From Draconibacterium mangrovi (lineage in GTDB: Bacteria; Bacteroidota; Bacteroidia; Bacteroidales; Prolixibacteraceae), in the NCBI RefSeq assembly GCF_010586825.1, contig NZ_JAAAGB010000005.1, positions 372,001-436,000 on the forward strand: a DNA stretch of 64,000 bases, in the 5' to 3' direction. The notes beneath the pieces were generated by a model that had not been told where the DNA came from, searched no databases, and saw only the letters and a list, made by a program, of their open reading frames with translations. Positions 31,171 through 39,549 of the stretch are shown piece by piece. The position numbers and the translations under genes are program-made. The stretch's first letter is position 1. Every line of letters begins with the position of its first letter.

Positions 31171-31671
31171 ATGCCGGGTATAGAGAAAAGAGAATTTATA
31201 GACTTGTTTAACGAAATGTTCCAGCCGATAAAGAACTACGTTTATTATAAGGTTGGAGATATTGAGGTGGCCGAAGATATTGCACAGGACACATTTGCGA
31301 AAGTGTGGGAAAAGCGCCGGGAGATCAGGCAAAGTACCATGAAGTCGTTGTTGTACACCATTGCCAATAATTTGTGCAAAAACAGGTTCGAGCATCAGCA
31401 GGTGGTTTACGAGTTTGCGAATAACTACGACCGTAACCAGTGGGATGTGTCGCCCGAATTTGAACTTGAACTAAAAGAATTTAATACAAAGCTACAGAAT
31501 GAAATTGCCCGGTTGACAGAAAAGAACAGGACTGTATTTTTAATGAACAGAATAGACGGATACACTTACAAAGAAATAGCAGACAACCTGGGAATAAGCG
31601 TAAAAGCTGTTGAGAAACGTATGAAAAATGCCTTAACTGAATTGAAAAAAACGATTGAACACAAATTCTAG
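31171..31671 (+). CDS. ECF sigma factor, FecI-like
   Basis: This 166-residue RNA polymerase sigma factor has region 2 at about 8-75 (FNEMFQPIKNYVYYKVGD, then DIAQDTFAKVWEKR, the core-binding and -10 recognition helices) and region 4 at about 105-160 (RTVFLMNRIDGYTYKEIAD, then NLGISVKAVEKRMKNALTELKK, the -35 recognition helix-turn-helix). It belongs to the Bacteroidota FecI-type group that works with FecR anti-sigma factors. The FecR gene follows after four bases and a TonB-dependent transducer after that, the classical cell-surface signalling triad. Motif B sits upstream, so I infer that it transcribes itself and the other genes that carry the GTAGGGTA-N12-CCTGTA motif. Confidence 0.95.
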   Translation: MPGIEKREFIDLFNEMFQPIKNYVYYKVGDIEVAEDIAQDTFAKVWEKRREIRQSTMKSLLYTIANNLCKNRFEHQQVVYEFANNYDRNQWDVSPEFELELKEFNTKLQNEIARLTEKNRTVFLMNRIDGYTYKEIADNLGISVKAVEKRMKNALTELKKTIEHKF

Positions 31672-31675
31672 AAAA

Positions 31676-32548
31676 ATGACTACCAACAACGGAAATAAAA
31701 TAACACAGGAAGAATTCGGAAAAATGAGTTCGGAGGATAAGATCCTGAATGTGGCCAGTGGTTTTGTTCCGCCCAAGGGTAGACCACAGGACGACATTTT
31801 AAACGAACTTCTTGATAAAATGGAGGAGGACTCGCCAACGCGCACGCTTCCGATTATACGTTACCTGCAAGTTGCGGCTGCTGTAGCCATAATATTGCTA
31901 ACCGTAAGAGTGGTTCCGGGGCTGTTGTTTGCCCAGCAAGTTAAAACTGCCAACGCCGAGCAGCAGGAAATTACCTTGCCCGACGGATCGGAGGTGATTC
32001 TGAATTCGGCATCGAAACTAAAATGGAACAAACGAAACTTTACTGATAAACGCTACCTTACACTCACAGGCGAGGCCTTTTTTGATGTTCAGAAAGGAAA
32101 TGAGTTTGTGATTGAAACAAAAAACGGCGAGGTTGAAATTTTGGGAACACAACTGAACGTATTTTCAAGGGGTAACGAATTTTGGGTGAGCTGTTTGAGA
32201 GGGAAAGTACGTGTTCGGCACCAGGATAGCGAACAGATAATTACTCCCGGAGAAATGGTTCGTTTGGATGACGAGGAGCTACAAAAAACAACTTCAGAGA
32301 CGATAGAAAACACTGCATCGTGGAAAGAGGGGATATTGCATTTTGAAGAAACAAAGCTTAGCACTATTTTTGCTGAGCTGGAAAGACAATTCGACGTTAC
32401 GATTTTCTTCGATGGAAACGAGGAACGTAAAGCAACGATTGACTTTTCCAACAAAGATCTTCAGGAAGCCTTAGATGTTGTGTGTATCCCGATGGAGCTA
32501 AAATATGAAGTTGACAACGACAAAATTACGATATCAGAAAAGAAATAG
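31676..32548 (+). CDS. FecR-family anti-sigma factor
   Basis: ATG 31676 lies four bases after the sigma stop; the frame could extend seven codons further upstream only through a non-ATG start inside the sigma gene. The 290-residue protein has a cytoplasmic N-terminus (1-58) that should hold the sigma factor, one membrane segment (about 59-82, LQVAAAVAIILLTVRVVPGLLF), a periplasmic FecR domain (about 95-190, EITLPDGSEVILNSASKLKW, LTGEAFFDVQKG, VEILGTQLNVFSRG) and the C-terminal DUF4974 domain (about 220-290, FEETKLSTIFAELERQFDV). It links the transducer in the outer membrane to the sigma factor. Its last 44 bases overlap the transducer gene, indicating coupled translation. Confidence 0.95.
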   Translation: MTTNNGNKITQEEFGKMSSEDKILNVASGFVPPKGRPQDDILNELLDKMEEDSPTRTLPIIRYLQVAAAVAIILLTVRVVPGLLFAQQVKTANAEQQEITLPDGSEVILNSASKLKWNKRNFTDKRYLTLTGEAFFDVQKGNEFVIETKNGEVEILGTQLNVFSRGNEFWVSCLRGKVRVRHQDSEQIITPGEMVRLDDEELQKTTSETIENTASWKEGILHFEETKLSTIFAELERQFDVTIFFDGNEERKATIDFSNKDLQEALDVVCIPMELKYEVDNDKITISEKK

Positions 32549-35156
32549 TTTACCTAATATTTTAGTCGTATTATTCTTGTTGCTGTTTCCTGTTCTTAGC
32601 TCTGCTCAGCAACTCAAATTTTCTTTCCATCAAACACCTGTCTCCTCTGCATTGCTTGAGGTGGCCAACAAAACCAACATTCGTATATCTTTTGATGTCG
32701 GAAATATGGAAAAGTTTTTAATCAATGATAGTTTGGAAACTGACAGTGTTTCTACTGTGCTGAACTGGATATTGGATGGAACCGGCTACCGTGCAGAATT
32801 CAAATACAATACCTGGCTGATTTATAAATCCGGCGAGGATGAGCAAAAGAAGGAACCTTCCGAAATTCATGTGTCGGGGTATATCTCTGATGGCGAATCG
32901 GGTGAGCGCTTGCCATATGCCACCGTATTTGTTGGACAGAAAAATGCAGTTATTCCATCAACGGTTGATGGTGTTTTCAGTGTGAAACTGAAAGAAAATG
33001 AAGAATGTCTTTTCCAGGTGCGCTACCTGGGGTATCAAACTTTGGATACCATAATTACAATAAACTCAGCGAATACTGCTTTAAACTTTGCATTGCAGCA
33101 AAAACTACAAAATATTGCCACAATTGATGTACCTGGGCATAAACTCGAAATGCTGGAAGTAAGTAACGATGCCGGTCATGTTACATTTAATCCGAGGCGT
33201 TTTACCGATTTACCCAATTTTGGAGAGCCTGATGTGTTTAAAACCCTGCAACTTTTGCCGGGAATTAGCACTCAGGAAAACTCATCGCAATTAAACATCA
33301 GGGGAAGTTCTGCCGACCAGAACCTGGTTACTTTTGATGGTTTTACGTTGTACAACCTAGATCATTTTTTTGGTGTTTTTTCCGCACTCAATCCTAATGT
33401 AATTAAAGATATTCAGGTTTACCGCGGAGGTTTTGATTCGCGCTATGGAGAACGTGTTTCTGGCATTGTAGAGATAACCGGGAAGAGTGGCGATAAAACA
33501 AAACCACGAATTTATGGTGGTATAAACATGATTAGTGGAAACCTGACTGCTGAGATCCCGATTTCTGAAAAACTATCGTTAGTAGCTGCCGGACGCCGGG
33601 CATATTCCGATGTATATTCCAGTTGGCTGGCCGACGCTATTTTGGCTAAACAAACAGGCCGGGGAAATCGTTTGCCAGATGCCGATAATACCATCGAACC
33701 TGAATTTTATTTCAGTGATTTTAATACCAAACTTACCTGGACGCCTAGCAAAAAAGATATTGTTTCCTTCAGTGTTTACGGTGCAAAAGATAATTTGAAC
33801 AGTTCCAACTTAATGGATCGCAATAATGTTGAGATTAATACGGAAGATGTAAATAAGTGGGGTAATTACGGATTTGGAATAACCTGGAAAACACAACACA
33901 AAGCCAATTATTTCAGCGAACTACAGTTGGGGCATTCAGGTTATTACAACGATTATTACAATAATACTACTTTTTCCGATTCGCTCGATCAGCAAATTCC
34001 TGTGCCTGACCAAAGGGAACATACTGCAACCAACGAGGAGAATAAGTTGCTCGACTATTTTCTGTCGTATAAAAATACTGTCTTTCTGAATACGGCTAAT
34101 CAACTGGAGTTTGGTTTAGCATCGCGTTACACGACCTTTAATTATTACAAAGATGCCGAGGAAGATGTGATTTACAGTAGGCTCGAGAAATCGGCTATGT
34201 TGTATACCGGCTTTGTACAGGATAAAATCTCATTAAGCACAAAATGGGCCGTAAAACCGGGCTTTCGTATAAATTTTTACGATGAAACCGATAAGTTTTA
34301 TTTCGAGCCCAGGCTGGCCGTTAACTACCAGGCAAATGAAAATATTCTGCTAAAAATGGCCACCGGCAAATATTACCAGTTTTTGAATAAATCGGAAACT
34401 GAACAAACCTATGGTTACAATCGCGATTTTTGGATTCTGGCTGATGGCGACCGCAACCCGGTAGTTTCGTCTAATCATTTTATTTTAGGTACCAGTATAA
34501 CTGCCGGGAAATTGTTTTTCGATGTTGAGGGGTATTATAAAAGTGTGAGCGGTCTCCAGGAATATTTATTCAAAGCGCCTGACAGAACTCCCGGAGAAAC
34601 GCCTTCAGTAGAACCCGGCGAGGAGCCTTTGAGTCTATTTATTGCCGGCGATGGAAAAGCTTATGGAATTGATTTTCTGGTAAAATACCAGGCGGCAAAC
34701 TTTAGTAGCTGGGTAGCTTATTCATTAAGTAAGTCGATACGTAATTTCGATAAGATAAATGATGGCGCAGACATTCCTGCTTCATTTGATCAAACGCACG
34801 AGCTAAAATGGACCAACATGTTGTCGTATAAGCGATGGAATTTTTCGGCCGTAATGCAATATACCACAGGACATCCGTACTATGAACCTACAGCGGAAGA
34901 CGATGATTTTAACGTAACACGTGATTACAAACGTTTGCCTGATTATTTTAGAGTCGATCTCTCGGCCAATTATAACTTCAACATAAAGAAGGTAAATATT
35001 AAACCGGGATTGTCGATCCTGAATGCCTTTAATACCGAGAATTACCTGGGAGTGTATGTTCGAGAATATAATTTTAATGGAGAAAACATTACCGATGTAG
35101 TCGGCATAAAAGCCCAGGATATTACACTTAACTTTTTTGTCAATTTCAGTTTCTAA
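32505..35156 (+). CDS. TonB-dependent transducer with STN domain
   Basis: This 883-residue outer-membrane protein starts with ATG 32505 inside the FecR gene and has a signal peptide (ILVVLFLLLFPVLSSA). The STN domain follows (about 38-108, LKFSFHQTPVSSALLEVA ... ILDGTGYRAEF), the part that contacts FecR-type anti-sigma factors. Then come a CarboxypepD_reg-like domain (about 120-205), the plug (about 225-330, LNIRGSSADQNLVTFDGF and VYRGGFDSRYGERVSGIVEI) and a beta-barrel ending in NFFVNFSF. There is no SusD partner gene, so it is probably a dedicated sensor or small-ligand importer rather than a glycan importer. With the FecR and sigma genes it forms the signalling path that I think controls the GTAGGGTA regulon. 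The ligand is unknown. Confidence 0.92.
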   Translation: MKLTTTKLRYQKRNSLPNILVVLFLLLFPVLSSAQQLKFSFHQTPVSSALLEVANKTNIRISFDVGNMEKFLINDSLETDSVSTVLNWILDGTGYRAEFKYNTWLIYKSGEDEQKKEPSEIHVSGYISDGESGERLPYATVFVGQKNAVIPSTVDGVFSVKLKENEECLFQVRYLGYQTLDTIITINSANTALNFALQQKLQNIATIDVPGHKLEMLEVSNDAGHVTFNPRRFTDLPNFGEPDVFKTLQLLPGISTQENSSQLNIRGSSADQNLVTFDGFTLYNLDHFFGVFSALNPNVIKDIQVYRGGFDSRYGERVSGIVEITGKSGDKTKPRIYGGINMISGNLTAEIPISEKLSLVAAGRRAYSDVYSSWLADAILAKQTGRGNRLPDADNTIEPEFYFSDFNTKLTWTPSKKDIVSFSVYGAKDNLNSSNLMDRNNVEINTEDVNKWGNYGFGITWKTQHKANYFSELQLGHSGYYNDYYNNTTFSDSLDQQIPVPDQREHTATNEENKLLDYFLSYKNTVFLNTANQLEFGLASRYTTFNYYKDAEEDVIYSRLEKSAMLYTGFVQDKISLSTKWAVKPGFRINFYDETDKFYFEPRLAVNYQANENILLKMATGKYYQFLNKSETEQTYGYNRDFWILADGDRNPVVSSNHFILGTSITAGKLFFDVEGYYKSVSGLQEYLFKAPDRTPGETPSVEPGEEPLSLFIAGDGKAYGIDFLVKYQAANFSSWVAYSLSKSIRNFDKINDGADIPASFDQTHELKWTNMLSYKRWNFSAVMQYTTGHPYYEPTAEDDDFNVTRDYKRLPDYFRVDLSANYNFNIKKVNIKPGLSILNAFNTENYLGVYVREYNFNGENITDVVGIKAQDITLNFFVNFSF

Positions 35157-35176
35157 AAAGAAATTTTGTATATACA

Positions 35177-35206
35177 GTAGGGTATTTCAGCGTAGGCCTG
35201 TAATAA
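35177..35206 (+). promoter_or_regulatory. ECF-type promoter motif, site C
   Basis: GTAGGGTA (35177-35184), twelve bases, then CCTGTAATAA (35197-35206), 20 bases after the transducer stop. It is the first of two tandem copies in the 660-base gap before the LytTR gene. No open frame with family features follows it within 500 bases, so it may make a non-coding RNA or a long leader. Confidence 0.65.
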
Positions 35207-35368
35207 AGGTATAAGCATTTAAAAACTTCATAGAAAGGTTTAGTTAAACAGAAAAGTAGAAACATAAGATCGAAAAGTACTCTACTTTGCAAAAGTACAT
35301 TTCTTCTTGTTGAAGAGGATTTGTGCTTTTGCTGTTTTAGGAATGTGTTGTTACTTCATGTATTTATA

Positions 35369-35411
35369 CCCATCCTCTTATCCTTCCCTGCAAGTAAGGA
35401 AGGACGATGGG
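35369..35411. repeat. Imperfect inverted repeat in the transducer-LytTR gap
   Basis: CCCATC and TCCTTCC at 35369-35387 pair with GGAAGGA and GATGGG at 35398-35411, giving a two-part stem. A second hairpin of similar composition, TCTTTCCCTT-CAAG-AAGGGAGAGA, lies at 35477-35500. Neither has a T-run. They look like small intergenic palindromes, possibly folded parts of an RNA started at site C. Confidence 0.5.
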
Positions 35412-35542
35412 TTGGTGGTTCAGCGAAGGTCTAAATCAATTAATTCATGTTCGTCGTTACTTGTGGAGGCCAATCGTCTTTCCCTTCAAGAAGGGAGAGA
35501 CAGGAGAGAGGGTAAAAAGGATCAAATAAATATTGTTTTTGG

Positions 35543-35572
35543 GTAGGGTAAAAAAATTCTTACCTGTATTAT
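35543..35572 (+). promoter_or_regulatory. ECF-type promoter motif, site D
   Basis: GTAGGGTA (35543-35550), twelve bases, then CCTGTATTAT (35563-35572). Transcription would start near 35578 and meet a strong hairpin/T-tract at 35618-35647 before reaching the LytTR gene. Confidence 0.7.
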
Positions 35573-35617
35573 AGATGTTTTCAGGCAGAGGCCGAAGACT
35601 AGAAACAGTTTGGTTCA

Positions 35618-35647
35618 CAATCCGCCTCACCCGGCGGATTGTTTTTT
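35618..35647 (+). terminator. Intrinsic terminator in the LytTR leader (attenuator or small-RNA 3' end)
   Basis: CAATCCGCC (35618-35626) pairs with GGCGGATTG (35633-35641) around TCACCC, followed by six T. A transcript from site D would be only about 70 nt if it stopped here. AGAAACAGTTTGG lies just before the stem, like the GGAAACAGTTAGTGG before the hairpin at 30450. It may gate LytTR expression or end a small RNA. Confidence 0.75.
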
Positions 35648-35818
35648 CCACTTGGGAAATGTTTTTGGCCTGAATAACATAACGATTAACACCTGTTAAA
35701 ACATCTTAAGGTTTTTTGGGGTGTGGTGTTTAGGAAAATGCCTGTATTAGTTCATAAATTGCGTTGCCAAACTTTCAATTTTGCAATGCCAAACAAAAAA
35801 CTGAAAACCACTGGAGAA

Positions 35819-36544
35819 ATGAATTGTATTATACTTGAAAAACCTCATACGCAAAGTTCGTTACGAGAAATGGTAAATATGGTGCCTTATTTTCACCTGA
35901 TGTCGTACTGCTCGTCGGTTTTTGATGCTTACGAAATTTTGCGAAGAGAAAAAATTGATATCGTATTTGTAGATACCGTATTGTCAAAAATTTCAGGTAT
36001 TGATTTTATTAAAAGCCTCGATCAAAAGCCGCTTTTTGTGTTTGTGTCCGACAAGCCGGAGTTGGCTGTTGAAGGCTATAATCTAAATGCACTTGATTTT
36101 CTTTTAAAACCTTTGAGCTTCGATCGTTTTCTGAAAACGGCAAATAAAGCTTACGAGTGTTGTGCCACAGAAACAAAACGTTCGGAGTTTGTTTCGGAGC
36201 CTGAACATCAGGAGGCAGGCCATAAAACGATCCTGGTTAAAACTGATTACAAAACCATTCTGATTAAGTTGAACAATATTTTGTACATCGAAGGATTAAA
36301 AGACTATATAAAAATTTATACGTCAGGAAATAACAAGCCTGTTATTACGCTTAATTCATTAAAAAGGCTGCAGCAAAACCTACCTGCCGATCGATTTTCG
36401 AGAGTACATAAATCTTACATTGTTGGCCTCGATCATATTAACGCTATCAACAAAACCCAGGTAATGATAAAAGACAAATTTATTCCGATTGGGGAAAGTT
36501 ATCGTTCGGTATTTAGTCAGCGGATGGAAGAATTGCGTATCTAA
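35819..36544 (+). CDS. LytTR-type response regulator with degenerate receiver
   Basis: I prefer ATG 35819 because the receiver domain starts directly there (MNCIILEKPH); in-frame ATG 35786 would add eleven residues. The 241-residue protein has a receiver (about 1-115) and a LytTR DNA-binding domain (about 135-235, ILVKTDYKTILIKLNNILYIEGLKDYIKIYT ... FSRVHKSYIVGL). The phospho-acceptor Asp (IVFVDTVLSKISGIDF) and the Lys of LNALDFLLKPL are kept. The acidic pair that holds Mg2+ (normally DDE in CIIVDDEP) reads LEKP, so phosphorylation may be weak or absent. No histidine kinase gene is next to it. It follows two ECF-type motifs (C and D) and converges with the outer-membrane gene at 36666-37928, so its level may be set by the ECF system rather than by a kinase. 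Confidence 0.88.
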   Translation: MNCIILEKPHTQSSLREMVNMVPYFHLMSYCSSVFDAYEILRREKIDIVFVDTVLSKISGIDFIKSLDQKPLFVFVSDKPELAVEGYNLNALDFLLKPLSFDRFLKTANKAYECCATETKRSEFVSEPEHQEAGHKTILVKTDYKTILIKLNNILYIEGLKDYIKIYTSGNNKPVITLNSLKRLQQNLPADRFSRVHKSYIVGLDHINAINKTQVMIKDKFIPIGESYRSVFSQRMEELRI

Positions 36545-36665
36545 AAAAATTTGCATATTCTTTACTACCCCCAAAAATCTACTTCATGTATTAACCGTTG
36601 CAGCATATTTTGCTGTGCTTTTACAATCCTAAATGTGCAATCGTTAATCAATATTCATCGTTCGA

Positions 36666-37928
36666 TTAATCAATCACTCGTTTCATAAACGCAATCTCAT
36701 TCAGGCTAAAACCAATATTGAAAAGCAGGTATTTCTCTTTTGTAAGGTGGCCGGCGTTGCTTCCGTAAGTTCCTCTGGTTATCGACAAGTCCATATTCGA
36801 AATTGCTCCGTATAAAGGAATTCCGGCACCAATGGTAAAAGCATTGCTTCCCAATGTGGTATTTCCGAATTTCAGGTACGACGATTCGTGGCTGTATCCC
36901 ATTCGATAGGTCCAGTTCTTGAATCCAGGATTTATTGCGCGGCGTTCCCACGGGTTGGTTTCAATTCCCAGCGAGAACCGGTGCGAATCACTAAACTCTT
37001 CGGCTTGTATTGGGTATTCAACATTGCTCCACTGTTGAAAAGTGTAGTCAAAAGCCAGTTTTAAACGGTCGCGTGTTAAGCCAATTCCTGCGCCAAAAAT
37101 CTGCGGAATAACAAGGTATTCGGTATTGTATTGTTGTCCCTGTATAATCGAGTAGTCGCTGTCGTAGGCAGTAATAAGGTGCTTGGAGCTTAAACTTTGT
37201 TCAGGTGCGTAAGTCAGACCCAGCGAGTAGTTGGTATGTGCTGTATTAAATTGATATTGCAGTCCAAAATCGAAGTAAAAGCTTCGGAGAAAATCTTTTC
37301 GTTCAATCATCATCTCCGGAACAAGCGTCGAGCCCGTTATATATTCTTCCTGAATGAGCGGCCCAAACAGGTACGAAGTGTTTATGCCGAGCGATAACTT
37401 TTTTAGTAGCTTAATGGCATTGGCAAAGTAAAAGCGGGTTATTCCGCCACTTCCAACATAGTTGGAGGTATATTGCTCATTGGTACCTTCAATGTAGTTC
37501 GATCGGTTTATTGAGTAACCAACTGTACTGAAAGGCATCATTCCAAATGAGCCGGCCATCCAGCTCGTGTATTTAAAACCCAGCGCAAAATAGGCGAGGT
37601 TGGCTTCAAAACCCGAAAGTGATTGATTGGAGTTGCTGATGTTGTAAGTTTTCCCCTGAAGTCCAAACTCAAAAATCAGCTTCAGGCTGTCCATTCCGGC
37701 GTAAGAAGCCGGATTGAGCGAGTTCAGGTTATTCTCCGATTCGAGAGCAATTCCTGTTCCCCCCATGCCTAAGTTGGTTCCAAAGCCTCCGCTGCGAATT
37801 TCTCCAGGCCCGAAAATAGAGTAGGGCGATACCGTATTTTGTGCGTTCCCGAGAAATGGTAAAATCAATAAAAGTATAGAAATAATGCTGATGTAAGCAA
37901 TCGAAATTAATCTGTTCATTTTATTCAA
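36666..37928 (-). CDS. Outer-membrane beta-barrel protein
   Basis: This 420-residue protein starts with a signal peptide (ISIAYISIISILLLILPFLGNA) and continues NTVSPYSIFGPGEIRSGGFG and NLGMGGTGIALESENNLNSLNPASYAGM, a start typical of FadL/PorV-like Bacteroidota outer-membrane proteins. The rest alternates polar and aromatic strands (AYFALGFKYTSWMAGSFGM, RMGYSHESSYLKFGNTTLG) consistent with a barrel of about 14 strands. It is encoded 14 bases after a DUF4270 lipoprotein on the same strand, and these two families are often neighbours. The function is unknown; the barrel could carry hydrophobic or glycan-linked molecules or anchor a surface complex with the lipoprotein. Confidence 0.75.
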   Translation of the reverse strand: MNKMNRLISIAYISIISILLLILPFLGNAQNTVSPYSIFGPGEIRSGGFGTNLGMGGTGIALESENNLNSLNPASYAGMDSLKLIFEFGLQGKTYNISNSNQSLSGFEANLAYFALGFKYTSWMAGSFGMMPFSTVGYSINRSNYIEGTNEQYTSNYVGSGGITRFYFANAIKLLKKLSLGINTSYLFGPLIQEEYITGSTLVPEMMIERKDFLRSFYFDFGLQYQFNTAHTNYSLGLTYAPEQSLSSKHLITAYDSDYSIIQGQQYNTEYLVIPQIFGAGIGLTRDRLKLAFDYTFQQWSNVEYPIQAEEFSDSHRFSLGIETNPWERRAINPGFKNWTYRMGYSHESSYLKFGNTTLGSNAFTIGAGIPLYGAISNMDLSITRGTYGSNAGHLTKEKYLLFNIGFSLNEIAFMKRVID

Positions 37929-37942
37929 TTTAAGCCTGTTGG

Positions 37943-39268
37943 CTATTCGTAAAAAACGTAGTACAGGTTTAAGGTAGGACGGTAATTGGAAAGTGAGCGG
38001 GCATCAAACACAATGTTGTCGAGCGTGCCGCCATATTCGGTTTCGGGCAACATTACCAGTAATCCGTCTTCCGGATCAACGTAACCATCGCTCAACTCGG
38101 TGTAAATAAAATCGGTAATATCGAAGATGTACTGTGTATATTCGTCGTAAAATTCATCGTAATAAAAGGTGGCCGGAATTGAATAGTCATCTTGGTCTGT
38201 CAGCTCCTCAACAACATTATTTTTTTTGTCGGAAGTATACAGAATGAGATTTTCAGGCAATTCTCCTTTATTTTTGTAAGTTCCCGATAGTGGTTTAAGT
38301 ACCAATTCTGCTTTATACAATATGTTTTTATATTGTACCTCCAGAATTTTACTGATACCCGGAAAATCAATCCGCGTGGTATAACCCAAGCTTGCCAGCA
38401 GGTAAGAGCGTTTGTTTAACAGGCCTGAAGAAACTTCCCCGGTTTGAGTTATGGCTTGCTCCAGAGCCATGCCGCTAACATCGTTGCTAACATTGTTGAA
38501 ATGATTGTGCGATGTGCTTTGATGTACAAATGTGTACGACTTATTTACTTTGGTTTCTTTGATAATGTGAGTGTAAATCCTTATTTGAAAAGATGTATCG
38601 ACATCAAAACTTAATATCGAGTTATTCTCATCTCCCGGAACCAGTGCTACTCCTTGGAAATAATCAAGGAATTCGCTTGTCGATTGCAGTTCATCATCAT
38701 CGTCGCGAAGGTAGGACAGGAATTCCAGTCCCAGTGCATCATTCAACCGAATGGCAAGTGTATCGTGGAAGTTGGGTTTCGGAACTATTGTTTGCGAGCC
38801 TAAAGGATTTTCGTCGTAGTTAAAGGTGGTGGTATTATAAAGGTAAGGTTCGGCATCGTAATCGTCGTTTGGTTCAATGTCTTCTCGTACACGATGAACT
38901 CTGAAAGTTTGTGGTAAAAGCGTGTCGCCATAAGCCATTCCGCTGTAGTTCATACAAATTACTATCGAGTCAAAAATTTCATCGTCGTCGATATCGGCCG
39001 ATGGCATACCAATTTGAGCATAGGCAGTGGCGCTTATTTTTCCTAAATCGGCATCGGTGTAACTTCCACACAATAAATAGCTGCTCTCGGAAGTGGGGAT
39101 TGAATCCATTTTTACGGTTGATAAAAGGATTTGTATCGTATCAATAAGTGCAACATTTGTTTGGTTATTAATGTAGTTGTCGCCAAGTGAGACCATTAGT
39201 GATTCATCATCGTGGCACGACAATAAAAATAACCAGCCAACCAGGACAATAATTGCTTTTTTCTTCAT
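37943..39268 (-). CDS. DUF4270 family lipoprotein
   Basis: This 441-residue protein has a lipoprotein signal (IIVLVGWLFLLSC, Cys about residue 18, followed by HDDESL). The N-terminal part with SLGDNYINNQTNVALIDTIQILLSTVKMDSI and LLCGSYTDADLGKISATAYAQ matches DUF4270, a Bacteroidota family of surface lipoproteins of unknown role. The second half consists of beta-strands (LEVQYKNILYKAELVLKPL, IFDITDFIYTELSDG) in a jelly-roll-like pattern. It precedes the outer-membrane barrel gene in a two-gene unit and is divergent from the Kelch lipoprotein at 39550. The shared upstream region holds a TTAACGATAAAA direct repeat. The function cannot be assigned. Confidence 0.82.
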   Translation of the reverse strand: MKKKAIIVLVGWLFLLSCHDDESLMVSLGDNYINNQTNVALIDTIQILLSTVKMDSIPTSESSYLLCGSYTDADLGKISATAYAQIGMPSADIDDDEIFDSIVICMNYSGMAYGDTLLPQTFRVHRVREDIEPNDDYDAEPYLYNTTTFNYDENPLGSQTIVPKPNFHDTLAIRLNDALGLEFLSYLRDDDDELQSTSEFLDYFQGVALVPGDENNSILSFDVDTSFQIRIYTHIIKETKVNKSYTFVHQSTSHNHFNNVSNDVSGMALEQAITQTGEVSSGLLNKRSYLLASLGYTTRIDFPGISKILEVQYKNILYKAELVLKPLSGTYKNKGELPENLILYTSDKKNNVVEELTDQDDYSIPATFYYDEFYDEYTQYIFDITDFIYTELSDGYVDPEDGLLVMLPETEYGGTLDNIVFDARSLSNYRPTLNLYYVFYE

Positions 39269-39386
39269 TGTATATTTTCTGTTTTCGGTTTCAAATGAAG
39301 AAAAGAAATGCCGTACGGGAAAAGAATATATACCAAACGGACATTGTTACAGACCATTCGGTGGAATCTATTTCTTTTAGAACTTT

Positions 39387-39438
39387 TTAACGATAAAATA
39401 TGGGTGAATCATCAATTATTCGGCGATTAACGATAAAA
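39387..39438. promoter_or_regulatory. Direct repeat TTAACGATAAAA, candidate operator between divergent genes
   Basis: TTAACGATAAAA occurs at 39387-39398 and, exactly 40 bases on, at 39427-39438, between the divergent DUF4270 and Kelch lipoprotein genes. Its complement reads TTTTATCGTTAA, and TCCGTTCAT follows at 39443-39451; both resemble the GTT-centred half-sites that LytTR regulators bind. ATAACGATTAACA occurs once at 35680 before the LytTR gene itself. Binding by that regulator is inference. Confidence 0.4.
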
Positions 39439-39549
39439 ACCATCCGTTCATCTATACTTATTCCGCCATAGTCCAAATTCCTTTTTTATCAATGCAAACA
39501 GACTTAGGTTTGCCTAACAGAATTGAACAATTAAAATAATTTTTTAGTC

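Noticed and set aside
35307-35546. 79-codon open frame between the transducer and the LytTR gene
   Set aside because: It starts at a non-ATG codon, runs through two hairpins, has no family features and an unnatural composition. Read as non-coding.
36640-36671. ATCGTTAATC and ATCGTTCGATTAATC, similar to the candidate LytTR half-sites
   Set aside because: They lie between the 3' ends of convergent genes and overlap a stop codon, so a regulatory role is unlikely.
37821-37850. GTAGGGCGAT resembling the ECF-type motif
   Set aside because: It differs in the first block, has no CCTGTA at the 12-base spacing, and lies inside the barrel coding sequence.
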